Source of the DNA: Taxawa tesnikishii (nom. ined.)
Taxonomy: Eukaryota > Ascomycota > Dothideomycetes > Dothideales
Assembly (NCBI GenBank): GCA_030247885.1
Contig: JAPDRO010000004.1
Span: 124,001-188,000 of the forward strand
Direction: 5' to 3'
Length of the DNA: 64,000 nucleotides
Below are positions 35,054 to 45,840 of the stretch, in pieces. A model generated the notes under the pieces. That model searched no databases and was not told the DNA's origin. It saw only the letters and a list, made by a program, of their open reading frames with translations. Each line of letters begins with the position of its first letter. The first letter of the stretch is position 1. The position numbers were made by a program, and so were the translations under genes.

Positions 35054-36041
35054 ATGCCGACAACCCGAGCACCTCCAGATCCTTTCACGGCGCACGCGCC
35101 CCGCCGTCCAACCTCTCGAACCACCCACATAGTAGAAGAGGACTCGATAGCACACACCCTACGCTTAACCACGCACTCTCTCCGCTCCACCGCCTCCTCC
35201 GCACCCTCACGCAACCTCTTCGCGCCTACCCTCTCCCGCCGTCCCACCACTTCTACCAACGCCAGCACGGTACACGAGGACAACTCATCCGGGGATGAGA
35301 ACGAACATCAACTCGTCGGTGTGCGGATTACACGGCGAGGACCGCAGACAAGACGGCGCGCTGTGAGGGAGAGGGGTCGGAGTGTGGTTGAGGAGGAGGA
35401 AGAAGAAGAAGAAGACGATAAGGCGGCCCTGGCGGTGGAGGGAGAAGGATGGAAGGATGTGGACATTGTGATTAGGGACGAGAGGGGAACTACGTGGTTC
35501 AGGTGCCGGGGCTGGAGGAGTGGGAACCTGATGCCGTTGAGAAGGGTAGGTTGTATCTTTACTCGGAACGAGTGGAAGTTGGCCATGGCATATATAGGTA
35601 CCCTTAAGGAGAAGGCAATCGGGGCACATTAGGATGTTGAAGGGGTACACTACATGGGAGGACGGAACAACATTGTGAGATGGGCAGAACCTGACATTTG
35701 GCAGCACAACGCGAGGCGCGAGAAGAAGACGCTCGTCTGACGAGCATCACGCGGGAATTTTGGGCAAAGGGTGCGGCACTGGGCGGGCGTGGCAGTCGAC
35801 AGATTGACGAAGAAGGTCAGTCAGTCATCCTCCCCTTTCTTCTCTGTCGTGCTCACCTTGCCTCCGTTTCCTCTCATCCTTTCATGCTGACGTTCTGATT
35901 TCAGAACTCACCCAGCCCTCAATGGACGCCATGGCCCGCCTACGCGAGACGGTAATCGAGAAACTGGGCGAGGAGGAATGGATGTACGAGCCCACCGACT
36001 ATATGCAAAGCCTGTTGGTCAGGAATCATGGACGCCTGTAG
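35054..36041 (+). CDS. Conserved fungal protein of unknown function
   Basis: Predicted 246-residue hydrophilic protein, probably nuclear or cytosolic. I do not recognise a characterised family. It has a Pro/Thr/Arg-rich N-terminus, an acidic run of about ten Glu/Asp near residue 120, and a C-terminal part of conserved appearance (GWKDVDIVIRDERGTTWF; REFWAKGAALGG; MARLRETVIEKLGEEEWMYE), ending LLVRNHGRL. Exons are joined by introns 35546-35704 (GTAGGT; joins VEK to AQREAREED) and 35816-35904 (GTCAGT, CTGACG, TTTCAG). One base is missing near 35495 (TTC-CAG context), where TTWF should continue QVPGLEEWEPDAVEK. The three exons then sum to an exact multiple of three. Confidence 0.7.
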
Positions 36042-36966
36042 AACGAAGAAGTCGAAGCAAAGGCAAAGTGTAGGGGAGGAGGTGGAGCGTACAGAGAGTT
36101 CAGATTCGCCGTCGAAGCTGGTTTTATTCTATGGATTGCGCTCGAGCCAGAGCCACGGACTGTGCTATGTCCGGGAGAGGAAGGGAATGATACTGGGCGT
36201 TTGGTATGAGCATGAGATACCCCGGCATCACAATTGGCATTGAGGGAGGTCGTCCAGATGGCTTACTGGGATTTGAAGCAGCGGTACTCATTTTGCACGT
36301 CCACTCTGGAGAGAGAGCGTCGAGAAACGGTTCTTAGCATTCTGCTTCGCTTGTTGTCCACCTTCCTTTCTCGAACGCACGCGCATGATTCCCAGCTACA
36401 GTCCGGCTTCTCAAAGTCCGCTCGCTCCTTACCGCCGTGTAAGATACCAACGCCCTCTTCGACTCTGCATAGTTATGGGACCGACGCATTCTTGAGCTCA
36501 CGCTACCGCTGGGTGTCCTCACTAGCGTAGTCGTGGCCTGCGGGATGCATTATGTCGTGCATTCACCTCTGTACCACAACCACGAAACATGACAAAACCG
36601 CTTGACCGTCAACGAGTCTCTTTGGTACTGTAAGCGTACTGCGATACCTGATGGTAGGTCTATACGTAGCAAGACACACACCACTGCAACCTCTTCCCTC
36701 GTGTCCGTTCTACCAAACACGTGCCGGCCATCGGAAGGATACCTTCAAGGAGCAAGTTTGAAGGCGGATATGAGAAAACTAACAAACCATGACGATGCCA
36801 ATGGGTATATGCTCGAAACAAGACCTTTTCCAGACCTAACTCCTAGAGCGCGGACAAGGAAGCAATATATTCCGACACCATTTCTATTCATCCCCAGGGT
36901 AGTTCCCTTCGCGAATACTGCAGGCTCGTCAGTGTTGTGTTGCAAATGCTGCTGCAAGTGAGGGGC
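36042..36966. other. Intergenic between convergent genes
   Basis: The 3' regions of the unknown conserved gene and the CAP10 gene. No coding frame with support. Confidence 0.5.
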
Positions 36967-38313
36967 TTACATGTACTCCTCATAAGTCATCCCTCGTAGC
37001 TTCCTTTCCTGCCAGATGCTCTGCTTGGTAAGCCCCGCGTTCAAAGATTCGCCTATCTGCCTCTCCATCGTCTCGTAAAGCTGCGGCTCGAACGAGACCT
37101 CGGCCCATACTTTGAAGAGCCTGCGCCAGTAACAGACCTCCGCCGCCGGACTAAGATAACGTTCTCGGAACTTGAGCACGGCGTTGTCGGCAATACGTTG
37201 TGCTTGGTGAGGATGCGTGAGGTAGTACTCTATCGTCTCTTCCAGGTTTGACCAGTCTCGACGTACTGGAACAAAGTTTTGATCTACGCCCTGCGATTCA
37301 AGAAGGTGATACCAGTGGGCGGTCCATTCCAGATCATGCACGATGGTTGCGGAGCGGCAGTTGATGAGGTACTTGAGGCGGCCGGACCAGCTTCTGCCTG
37401 TCGAAAGTGTTAGTGTTCGCCCGGAATGCGCAGGCGTGCCTGACGAACCTTCAGTATGAGCGCCGAACATCCATTTGCAGTGCTCGGGCATAGTAAGCTT
37501 CTTCAACGCCTGATCCGTCTTGTTACCCCAATCGAACGCGGACACGTCGCTCCAAGACTTGTCTTTCGTAACGTCAACAAGTGCACCACGGATCTTCTCG
37601 TTCACCCAGAGAGCGCCTCTCCAGACCAGCTTTGGCGTCTTCTCAGTAATCGGGACGTCGTACTCGCTGGCTGCTCTCTGGAAATCCACAAACGATCCGA
37701 CAACGTGCTCCCAGCTCCACAGGTTAAAGTCCGGCATCAACCAGAGCTTGTCATGTGCTGATTTATTTGTGTTCCTGGCGTAACTCCACATGGTATGTTC
37801 GACTCCATTACGGGTTGGTGGATCTGCCACGTCCGTGACCTTGAAAGCAAATTCGATGTTCGGTATCGGTTCTCGCGATGTGCTTATGGCCCGGTTGATC
37901 TGATTTAGGGTAGCCAATGCGCGTCTGCGAAGTTGTGGGTCGTTTGTGGCATTCTTGCTCTCGATGACATAGAGTTGCTTGTTGTATATCAATGCCCTTA
38001 TTGCACCGAGCTTTGACCATGAAAGGTCGATGTTCTCGGCCCGTACACCGCCATTCTCACCCCAGTAGTCCAGCGCACGATCAATCTCGTGGTAGAGCGC
38101 GGGAAATGCGGCATCGCATTGTTGCTCTGTAAAGGTGAAATCATTTGCGTGACGACTAGCGTTGAAGCTCCACTCAGTACCCGCGAAAGGAATCCTCAGA
38201 TGTCGCGAGAAGGATTGATCCTCGGGCCCGGCGGGTATCAGAGAATTCAAAATTAGAACGACAATGAGAAAGGAGACGAAGACGAACAGGCCCCTCCGGA
38301 AGAGTGGCTCCAT
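36967..38313 (-). CDS. CAP10/GT90-type glycosyltransferase, type II membrane protein
   Basis: Predicted 431-residue Golgi-type glycosyltransferase of the CAP10 (GT90) family, whose members add xylosyl or related sugars to fungal polysaccharide or glycoprotein. A single N-terminal signal anchor (LFVFVSFLIVVLILNSLI) follows a short basic tail. Family blocks are LWLMPDFNLWSWEHVVGSF, KLVWRGALWVN, CKWMFGAHTEGRSWSGRLKY (after splicing), TIVHDLEWTAHWYHLL and FVPVRRDWSNLEETIEYYL. One intron, 37398-37448 (GTTCGT, ACTAACA branch, CAG), is exactly 51 nt with no stop, so a 17-residue insertion would result if it were retained. No frame break. The start at 38313 is set by the anchor. Confidence 0.88.
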   Translation of the reverse strand: MEPLFRRGLFVFVSFLIVVLILNSLIPAGPEDQSFSRHLRIPFAGTEWSFNASRHANDFTFTEQQCDAAFPALYHEIDRALDYWGENGGVRAENIDLSWSKLGAIRALIYNKQLYVIESKNATNDPQLRRRALATLNQINRAISTSREPIPNIEFAFKVTDVADPPTRNGVEHTMWSYARNTNKSAHDKLWLMPDFNLWSWEHVVGSFVDFQRAASEYDVPITEKTPKLVWRGALWVNEKIRGALVDVTKDKSWSDVSAFDWGNKTDQALKKLTMPEHCKWMFGAHTEGSSGTPAHSGRTLTLSTGRSWSGRLKYLINCRSATIVHDLEWTAHWYHLLESQGVDQNFVPVRRDWSNLEETIEYYLTHPHQAQRIADNAVLKFRERYLSPAAEVCYWRRLFKVWAEVSFEPQLYETMERQIGESLNAGLTKQSIWQERKLRGMTYEEYM

Positions 38314-39434
38314 ACCGGAAGAGCGTGAGAAACAGAAAGGTCAGAGGCACTGAAGAATGATGTACAAAAGAGTGAGTGCGAGTGAGACATGTATTGAAGA
38401 AGAGGGCTGTAAATGCAAGGGACAACATGCCTATGTAGTACCGACGATGCGGCCCGTATCTGTCAAAGTAAGGCCTCAGCCAGACGGTTAACCACGCCGG
38501 TGCCATGGCTGACTGAAGGTTCCTACATCCGAGCCTACCGTTTCCAAAATTAGGCGAAGAGCGCACAGCTATCGTCCAGCTATCGAAGGTGAGATATGGT
38601 AGTAGGGTTGCACAGACTGCGCAAATGCGGCAGCTTCAGACTGTCTCGGGACGTTTGCTCTGTGCCACGCGGAAATGTGTCACATCACGGCTCTTTGCAG
38701 GGCGACAGATTGGTGTCGCAGGCCAGATGCTTGTTCAGCTGCGGGAAGACTATCAGGTCGTTTGAAACGAGGCAACGTCTGATCGAGGCCCTTGCATGGC
38801 ATGCTTGCTGTGAGATTTCGCTTTATCGGAAGACTCGACTCAGTTGAGGCGAGGAGCTTGGGCATACTGTAAGAGAACCCGTCTCCGGTAGTCGTCGTGT
38901 ACATAGGTTGATCAGCCGAGAAACCTTAGTGTTGACAGTAGTTGAAAGATTCGAAGGTCGAAGGTCGAAGGTTGTTCGGCGCTCGATGAAACGGCTTGTC
39001 GCGTGCTTGGGCAATTGGTCAGAAACGCGAGGACGCTTTGCCCTGTTTGCTCGGCTTGGCTTGCCATAATTGGGTCGCGCTTTTTCCCATGCGGGCAACT
39101 TGAGCATATCAAACTTGAGCATATCAAACTGCCCGCACAAACACATTGCTGAACCTTAGAACAGGCAGAGGCATTTCGTGGAGACAGGCAAGCCTGCTGT
39201 TCCTCCGAGAACAAGACGGATCTAATTTTGCAAATCGGGCTTAGCGACCAGCTCTGAAACGCTGGATACAAGCAAAGCAAGGCCTGCAATGGGAGGATTG
39301 CGTGGTTCCATCTTCACTTCTTTCAACTACATCGGCCGTGAATGAGCATTTTCGAACACGCTAGGACCTGAGTTGGAGATTGTCAAAACCCCTTGTTGAA
39401 GACTTGCTTTTCTGTATTCTCTTTCGCTGACAAG
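38314..39434. other. Divergent promoter region with a 15-bp duplication
   Basis: About 1.1 kb between the divergent CAP10 and importin genes. A minus-strand open frame (38174-38566) overlapping the start of CAP10 in another frame has no support. A 15-bp unit AACTTGAGCATATCA is duplicated in tandem at 39097-39126. Confidence 0.5.
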
Positions 39435-42400
39435 ATGGCTGCTCCTGTGATCCCAGAAGCGCGCTCTATCCCCGAAGCCATCCAGCTCGTCAAATGTCTC
39501 AACGACCCGCGCTTCTCTACTCTGGTTCCCCAGATCTCGAATCAGTTGCAAGCGCTTCAGCTTTCACCTTTTGGTTGGGAGGCTGCGGATGCAATGCTCC
39601 GCGATGATGATGCTAGCGTCAGATTCTATGGCGCGTTGACATTCCAGGTGAAGCTGAACAAAGATGGGTAAGTTGCTTGTGATCCTGGACTGTGGTACGG
39701 TATCAATCTCGTATTGAAGGCCTGTATGCCTACCGACACATGCCCTGTGGCATTTACTGACAGTTGCCAGGAAATCCCTCAGCGAGAGTGATGCGGGTAA
39801 TCTCTTGAAGAAGCTATGGCATTGGTTTGTCCGTACTATTTCCGTATATGCTTTTCCTCAAGAACGTGTCGCTGATTCTACCAGCATTCGAGCGTGCGTC
39901 GATCAGAGGGCAGGCTTGTGCTCGATAAACTGTGTTCTACATTGGCCACATACTTCATTCAGTCGTCTGTGCCATGGAAACAAGCAGTCCTTCACACAGT
40001 CAGCGGCTTTTACAAAGGTCCAGCAAAGCCGAAAGAAGTCGTTACCGTTGAGGACGTCGTTCCTCAACTCGCTCCGAATGAACTCTACGTGTCGCTACGA
40101 TTCTGCAGCATTTTAGCCGAAGACGTGGCGAACTCAGACAGTCTGAGCCCCCAGCATCGCCACTTGGACGGTCTTTTGAAAGAGAACATCGCTGCTGTGA
40201 CACTCTTGATCCGAGCTGGGCTTTCGAACCCCGAAGCTCGAGATGTCCACTCGGAAGCACTGAATGCCTTCTCAAGCTGGATCAACTACGCGCAAGCTCA
40301 TTGGGCCCGCGACTTTGATACCTTGCGATACCTGCAAGAGCTAACCCTTCCTATTATGCAGTTCCTCATCTCCGAGGATCTTTACTTGAGGGATTCGGCA
40401 ATTGAAGTCTTCACACAAATCTTGGAGTATCACTTCAAATTCCTGCGGAGAGATCAAGCAAATACTCTAGCAGAGCTCCTCTGCAACGTCTTAGGTCCGC
40501 AATGTGTGTCTGAACTGCGCGGTGGGGAGCCCGATCCCAGTGTGGCTTCCACCGGCAAGCTCATGGCTGCTTACGGTAAAGCTACTGTGCAGAGGATTGT
40601 GGAATCGTCAGATGACCCGATCTCCGTCAAGCTAACAGACTTCTTCCAAGAGACCATCCGTGGGCCGGGCTACCCTGGGGATGAGGACGAGATCATCATC
40701 CCTGTTACCGATTTCTGGACTGATTACGCACAGTACGTTGTGGATGAATTCGAAATGTCCTCATCAGCCGATGACCTGCCGTGGCTGAACGTCGCCAAGG
40801 AAAGATTGATGCGGGCTGCAGCATCGTACTTGTTGAAGCTTCGCGCTCCGCCAACCTCTGAGATTACCAGTTGGGATGAAAGCACCAAGGAGCGTTGGAA
40901 CTCTTTTCGAGAAGACGTCTCCGACATGTTGCAGAGCATTGTTGCGCTGCCAGACACCGGCTTACTGAAGGAACTGGTTAATTACGCTCTGAATGTCCTA
41001 CCAACCAGGCAATGGCTTGACCTGGAAGCTGTCTTGTTATGTTTGAACGCGGTCGCAGATACCGCACCACTCATGAAAGAGAACGACAATGTACTGGCTG
41101 CGCTAATGGGCTCAACTATGTTCCAAGACTTCTCAAACTCTAGTAACGACATACCAGCACGAGCCAAGCGTCAGCTCATGCGACTGCTCGATTGCTACAG
41201 CGCTTTTGTGAAACGCCGCACAGAGTTTCTTCCCGCGATCCTTACCTTCCTTCTGAGCACCCTTGCGTCAGCGTCAGCAACACAAAACTCGTTAGGAGAC
41301 GCCGCTGCGAGATCACTCAAATCTCTGTGTTCATCCTGCAGACGTCCTTTGACCCAGCATTTGAATGAACTACTCCAGCAAACCCCTCAAGCTCTGACCG
41401 GGTCGTCGACAAATACGTATCAGAAAGAAAAGGTCATGTCTGCCCTTGCGTCCGTCGTTCAAGCTCTACCTACCGAAGAAGGTAAGGCGCAACCACTGAC
41501 GATCCTTTTGGAGATGGTGGAAAATGATCTCAACCAAGCAATGGGATACATCAGTCAGGGCAATAACGAGGTAGGCGAAGGAGTAGGCACCTCCGCTTTG
41601 CAATGCTTGGCCAGCATCGGAGAGGGCATGCAAGATACAACAGGCGATGTCGCCGTCGATCTGGAAAGCGAACAGGCCCCCTCATTGAGCGACCCGCGCA
41701 ACTTCTGGAATAGCTCAGCCGGACAAGCCGTGCAGCAACGCATACTCAACTGTTTCAACATCGTTGATCATCTCCAGAATCAAGGCGATGCTATTGATGC
41801 GGCTTGTTCTGTCCTCCGCGCCGGTCTCAAGGAGACTGCGCCGGGACCATTCGTTTTCCCCCAGCGTTACTGCCGGTTTTGTCAGCAAAGGACGCCTGAA
41901 CACCCCCAGGGTTGAGGCCATGCTAATCACTGGTTGCGCATTCGTTTCGGCGAACTCCAGACACGCTACCAACCGTCTTGTCTCGGAGGTACACCAAATC
42001 TACCAGGCTGCTGTCAGCATCATACAGGAGCTTGGTCAACCGGGCAACGATCCAGGGCTTGCAGAGATCTGTATTGACTTGACCGAGAGACTCCTGGCTC
42101 GTTACGTTGACGTCTTGTTGTCAATATCGGACGAAGAGCTTGGCGCCGTATTTAATTTCACACTGCGCTGCATGGTCGGCGAAGCGCCAATACTCAAGCG
42201 CCTTGCCGCCAATTTCTTCGTAAGTAGCATGAACTCTCGATTCCGCAGACCATGACGGGCACCCCAGCTAACACAACTCCCAGACCACCTTCATTGACCT
42301 CACCGGACCAAATGCGCGTACAGACCTGCCATCAACCCGCATCCCACCCGCCGCCGTCATCAGCGAATTCAGCCCTCTCCTCGCAAGCGCACTGATGAAC

Positions 42401-42661
42401 GAAATCGGTGGCAACGCCCAGCGGAGCGAGCTTGATTCGCTCTGCAAGCCTTTGCGGTCATTTATTTTCACCCAACCAGCAGCTAAGCGACATCTCGAGC
42501 AGGCCCTGGTCTCGTCGCAGTTTCCGAGCCAGAACGTCGGCGATGCGGACAAACGGACGTTCTTGCAGAAGGTTACGATGTTGAGGGGTGGCAGGCAGAC
42601 GAATATTGTGGTCAAGGAGTTTTGGGCTGTTTGCAAGGGAACGGTCAGCTCGTATGAATGA
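39435..42661 (+). CDS. Importin-13/Kap122-type karyopherin
   Basis: Predicted 1000-residue importin-beta family receptor built of helical ARM/HEAT repeats throughout, resembling importin-13/yeast Kap122 (Pdr6), which moves cargo through nuclear pores with Ran-GTP. The N-terminal exon (MAAPVIPEARSIPEAIQLVK) and FYGALTFQVKLNKDG are typical. Introns are 39668-39770, 39829-39884 (GTCCGT donor, chosen because it joins WHWF to HSSVRRSEG in frame) and 42220-42283 (GTAAGT, GCTAACA branch). At about 41862 the frame moves by one base the other way from most breaks here (five C where four would keep FVFPSVTAGF), so an extra base. With this allowed, the four exons give exactly 1001 codons. No sign of functional decay otherwise. 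Confidence 0.82.
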
Positions 42662-43523
42662 GATAGCGGAGAAGGGGCAAGGTTGCGGTGCAGCGTTGCC
42701 GTTACCATTTATCAAGAAACGAGCAGAAGAATTGGATAAGGAAGATACGCAGTAGCCGGGTGAGACAGCCTCACCCTGGTTGTCGCGTTGAGGGGTTACG
42801 GATTGGTACTCGGAGGGCATACTTGCAATCCTAGATTGGATCAATGCTGCTGGCCGATTCGGAAGATATCCTGACGGCATAAACCATTCACACTTTGAAT
42901 GCCTTGCCTACTTCACCCTTGCTGCATCTCACTCAGTTCTTCCTCAGTTCGAGATGTATGTAGCAATGCAGCAACGCCAGGAGTTGAGAAGCGTGACATG
43001 TTGCTTGGAGTCCTTCACTCCCATCTGTGGCTGCATCCATCCTTATACAGGCAATAAAACTGTTCTTGATAACTGATCTCGTCACGTCGAGCCGGAATCT
43101 CCGGATCTGAGATCTGCGCTGCATTGCAGGGCCGACCCTTGCCAATTGCTTGAACATTTGAATGCTTGAACACTGGAGCCAAAACTGACGTTCCACCAAC
43201 CCGAGAGCAGAACCGATGATTTCAAGCACACTGTCCGGGCCACCAAAAGGCATCGAAGGCTTTGAGTGGTTGTACACATTGCGCCCAAACGCGGGATTCT
43301 GTGCTCCATGGGGGTTGAATGACTTCATGTCTCTCATCTTTCGACGTCAGGAACTCGGTTTTTCAACTAGAGCGCACTGTATTGCCAGACGAGACCCGCT
43401 TTTGGTAAAGATGCTTGAGTGTTATGACAGCTTCCCGTTCGGTTCTTTCCCCTCCTCGCCTCTTTGGTAGTGTCGTCCCACGAACAATTCGGATGTTGGT
43501 GCAAAACGGCTTTCTTCCTGCAG
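42662..43523. other. Intergenic, possible first exon of the transporter
   Basis: No gene recognised. The MFS transporter downstream lacks a convincing start codon, so a short 5' exon may lie here. An acceptor-like TTCCTGCAG ends at 43523. Confidence 0.4.
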
Positions 43524-45295
43524 TATCGTGACCTACGTCGTCGTGTAGAGGAACAGATCAGCGAGCTACGCGATGAGGAAAAAGGACTTCCACCACACCG
43601 ACCAACTGCGGATCGGACACAGTGGCAGTGGAGCAGCAGTACCGAAAGTAGCAGATACGCGACGAAGACGACGCAAACCAAGACAGCAACAGCGACGGAC
43701 GATACGCCCACCTGGTCGGCATCACGCCAAAGGAGAGCGACAGAGGAGAGAGGTACTATCTAGTGGAATGGGAATCTGAAGACGACCCTCAAAACCCACA
43801 CAACTGGTCCAAACGCCTACGTCTGCGCTCGACGCTGATCATAAACGCGGTCGCGTTCATCGCAACAGCCGCCAGCTCCATCGATTCGGCCGTCCTGATG
43901 CCCGCCGCCATGGAATTTCACGTCTCCGAAGTCGCAGAATCTCTCGCTACAGCCGTGTTCCTCATCGGCTTCGGCATTGGCGCGCTGCTTGCCAGCCCCT
44001 CTCTGAGCTCATGGGCCGATATCCCGTCTACTTGGGCACGCTCGCAATCTTCGGGATCTGGCTTATGGCTTCTGCTCTCGCGCCCAACTTTGGGGCGCAA
44101 ATCGTGTTCAGATACCTCGCGGGCTGTTTCGCTTCGGCACCCTCGACGACCGCCGGTGGCTCCATGTCGGATATCTGGAACCCGATGGAGAAGACTTGGG
44201 GATTTCCCATCTTCGCCGTTACGGGATTCGGTGGATCTGTTCTTGGTCCTGTCATCGACGCTTGCATTGGATTCAACCCGCACAATGTGATCTCGTGGCG
44301 ATGGTCCGAGTGGATCATGCTGATTACGGATGATTTGGTCATCTTGCTGGTGCTCGCGTTTAAGCAGGAGACTCTCGCGTCGCAGCTACTAAAGTACAAA
44401 GTACGGCATTTCCGACAGGACACGGGAGATGAGATATTCAAGAGTCAGGCCGAGGCAGCGGGAGGGCCGTTGGGAGAAGTGCTAGAGACCAACTTCTTTC
44501 GGCCGTTCATTCTCTCAATCGAACCCATTGTAGCTGCCTTTACGCTTTACCTGATGATCACATATATCGTACTATTTAACTTCCTCGACGGGTACGTCCG
44601 CTCTCTGTCCCATTACGTGCAAACTCCTACTGACACGTTGGGCAGGTACGATTACATCTTCAGAATGGTCTACCGTACCAATGAGGGAATTACCTGTCGG
44701 AATTCTGCTCTCTTTCACCCTGGTCCCGCTCGTCTACAACACCACCAAGAAGCGGCTCTCCCACGACGGCGACAGCGGAAAAGGCGAGAAGCTAAACCAA
44801 GAATCGCGGCTACTGTTCGCCATGGTTGGTGCTCCTGTTCTGCCCATCGGGCTTTTCTGGATGGGCTGGACTGACTACGTAAGTTCCTTCTCTTCTGCCC
44901 GTTGCCGGCCTCTTGCTCCAACCGCTAATCTTTGGCATTTCGCTAACGTTTGTTGACTTGAACAGCCCTCAATATCGATCTGGTCCCCAATCATCGCCTC
45001 TGTCGCCATAGGCTTCAGCATCATCTCCATCTTCCTGTCCGCCTACATGTGTGTTATCGATTCGTACGAGACGTACGCCGCGTCAGCTCTCACCTTCGTT
45101 GCACTGATCAGGTATCCGGCTGCGGGCGGGATGACGGTCGTCGGGATCCCCATGTATCGTAATCTAGGGACACATTACACTCTTACGGTGCTGGCGTGCA
45201 TCTTAGCGGCGGTGGTTCCGATTCCATACGCGCTGTATAAATGGGGTTCGAAGGTCAGGGAGAAGAGTAAGTATGCCGTCAGTCCTGGCTCTTGA
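43524..45295 (+). CDS. MFS transporter (DHA1-like), 5' end uncertain
   Basis: Predicted plasma-membrane major facilitator of the drug:H+ antiporter type, about 543 residues from this boundary. The lead DDPQNPHNWSKRLR is typical of fungal DHA1 proteins and is followed by about twelve hydrophobic segments. These include IINAVAFIATAASSIDSAVL, GRYPVYLGTLAIFGIW (motif A region), GSVLGPVIDAC and SIWSPIIASVAIGFSII. Introns are 44592-44645 (joins FLDG to YDYIFR) and 44879-44965 (GTAAGT, GCTAACG; joins WTDY to PSISIW). Three frame breaks are seen: a missing base near 43653, a missing T near 44003 (PFSELMGRYP), and an extra base near 44692 (NEG-LPVGILL). The true start was not found; the frame opens at an AG acceptor at 43521-43523. 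Cargo unknown. Confidence 0.8.
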
Positions 45296-45840
45296 GAAAC
45301 TGCCGTGAGCGGGCTTTGTTATGTTCATACTGTATGTGATGTTTCCCAAAGTATGCTGATACCCTGAGCTCTACACTGTCTTCCATAACGATATTTGAGA
45401 CCAGATACCTTCTTCCTTGGAGCGACGGAATAGTGATGAATAAGACGTCAAGATAGGGTTGTGCTTCATACTTCGCCTTTCCGAAGACCGGCTGAGCTGA
45501 TGCAGTTGATGGGCCCCAGGAACCCAGTGGCATAAAATTCGAACTGTATCTCGTTTGCAACAAGGCCGTGCCGGTTGGTCCTTGCGAAGACAAAGTGATA
45601 GAGTTCATGAAACCTCGCACGAGGAAATACGCGTTTTGCAATTTGCTCATTCAGGTGGTATTCCTCTAACTATTAGCTCGCAGTATCCAAGGACATTGAC
45701 AACACCCATGGGCAAAATCTTCCTTTAGTATCAATCTTCAGGGAATGCACACCTCACACATACCATCCGACATGATTGCCCCAATCCCTGAACATGTTCG
45801 GGCATTTAGACGCTGGCAGTATTGGATGTAGATGCCATCT
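45296..45840. other. Intergenic
   Basis: 3' flank of the transporter gene. No coding support. Confidence 0.4.

Noticed and set aside
38174-38566. Minus-strand open frame with a hydrophobic segment overlapping the CAP10 start
   Set aside because: Overlaps the signal anchor of CAP10 in another frame and lies in its leader. No domain and no splice link.
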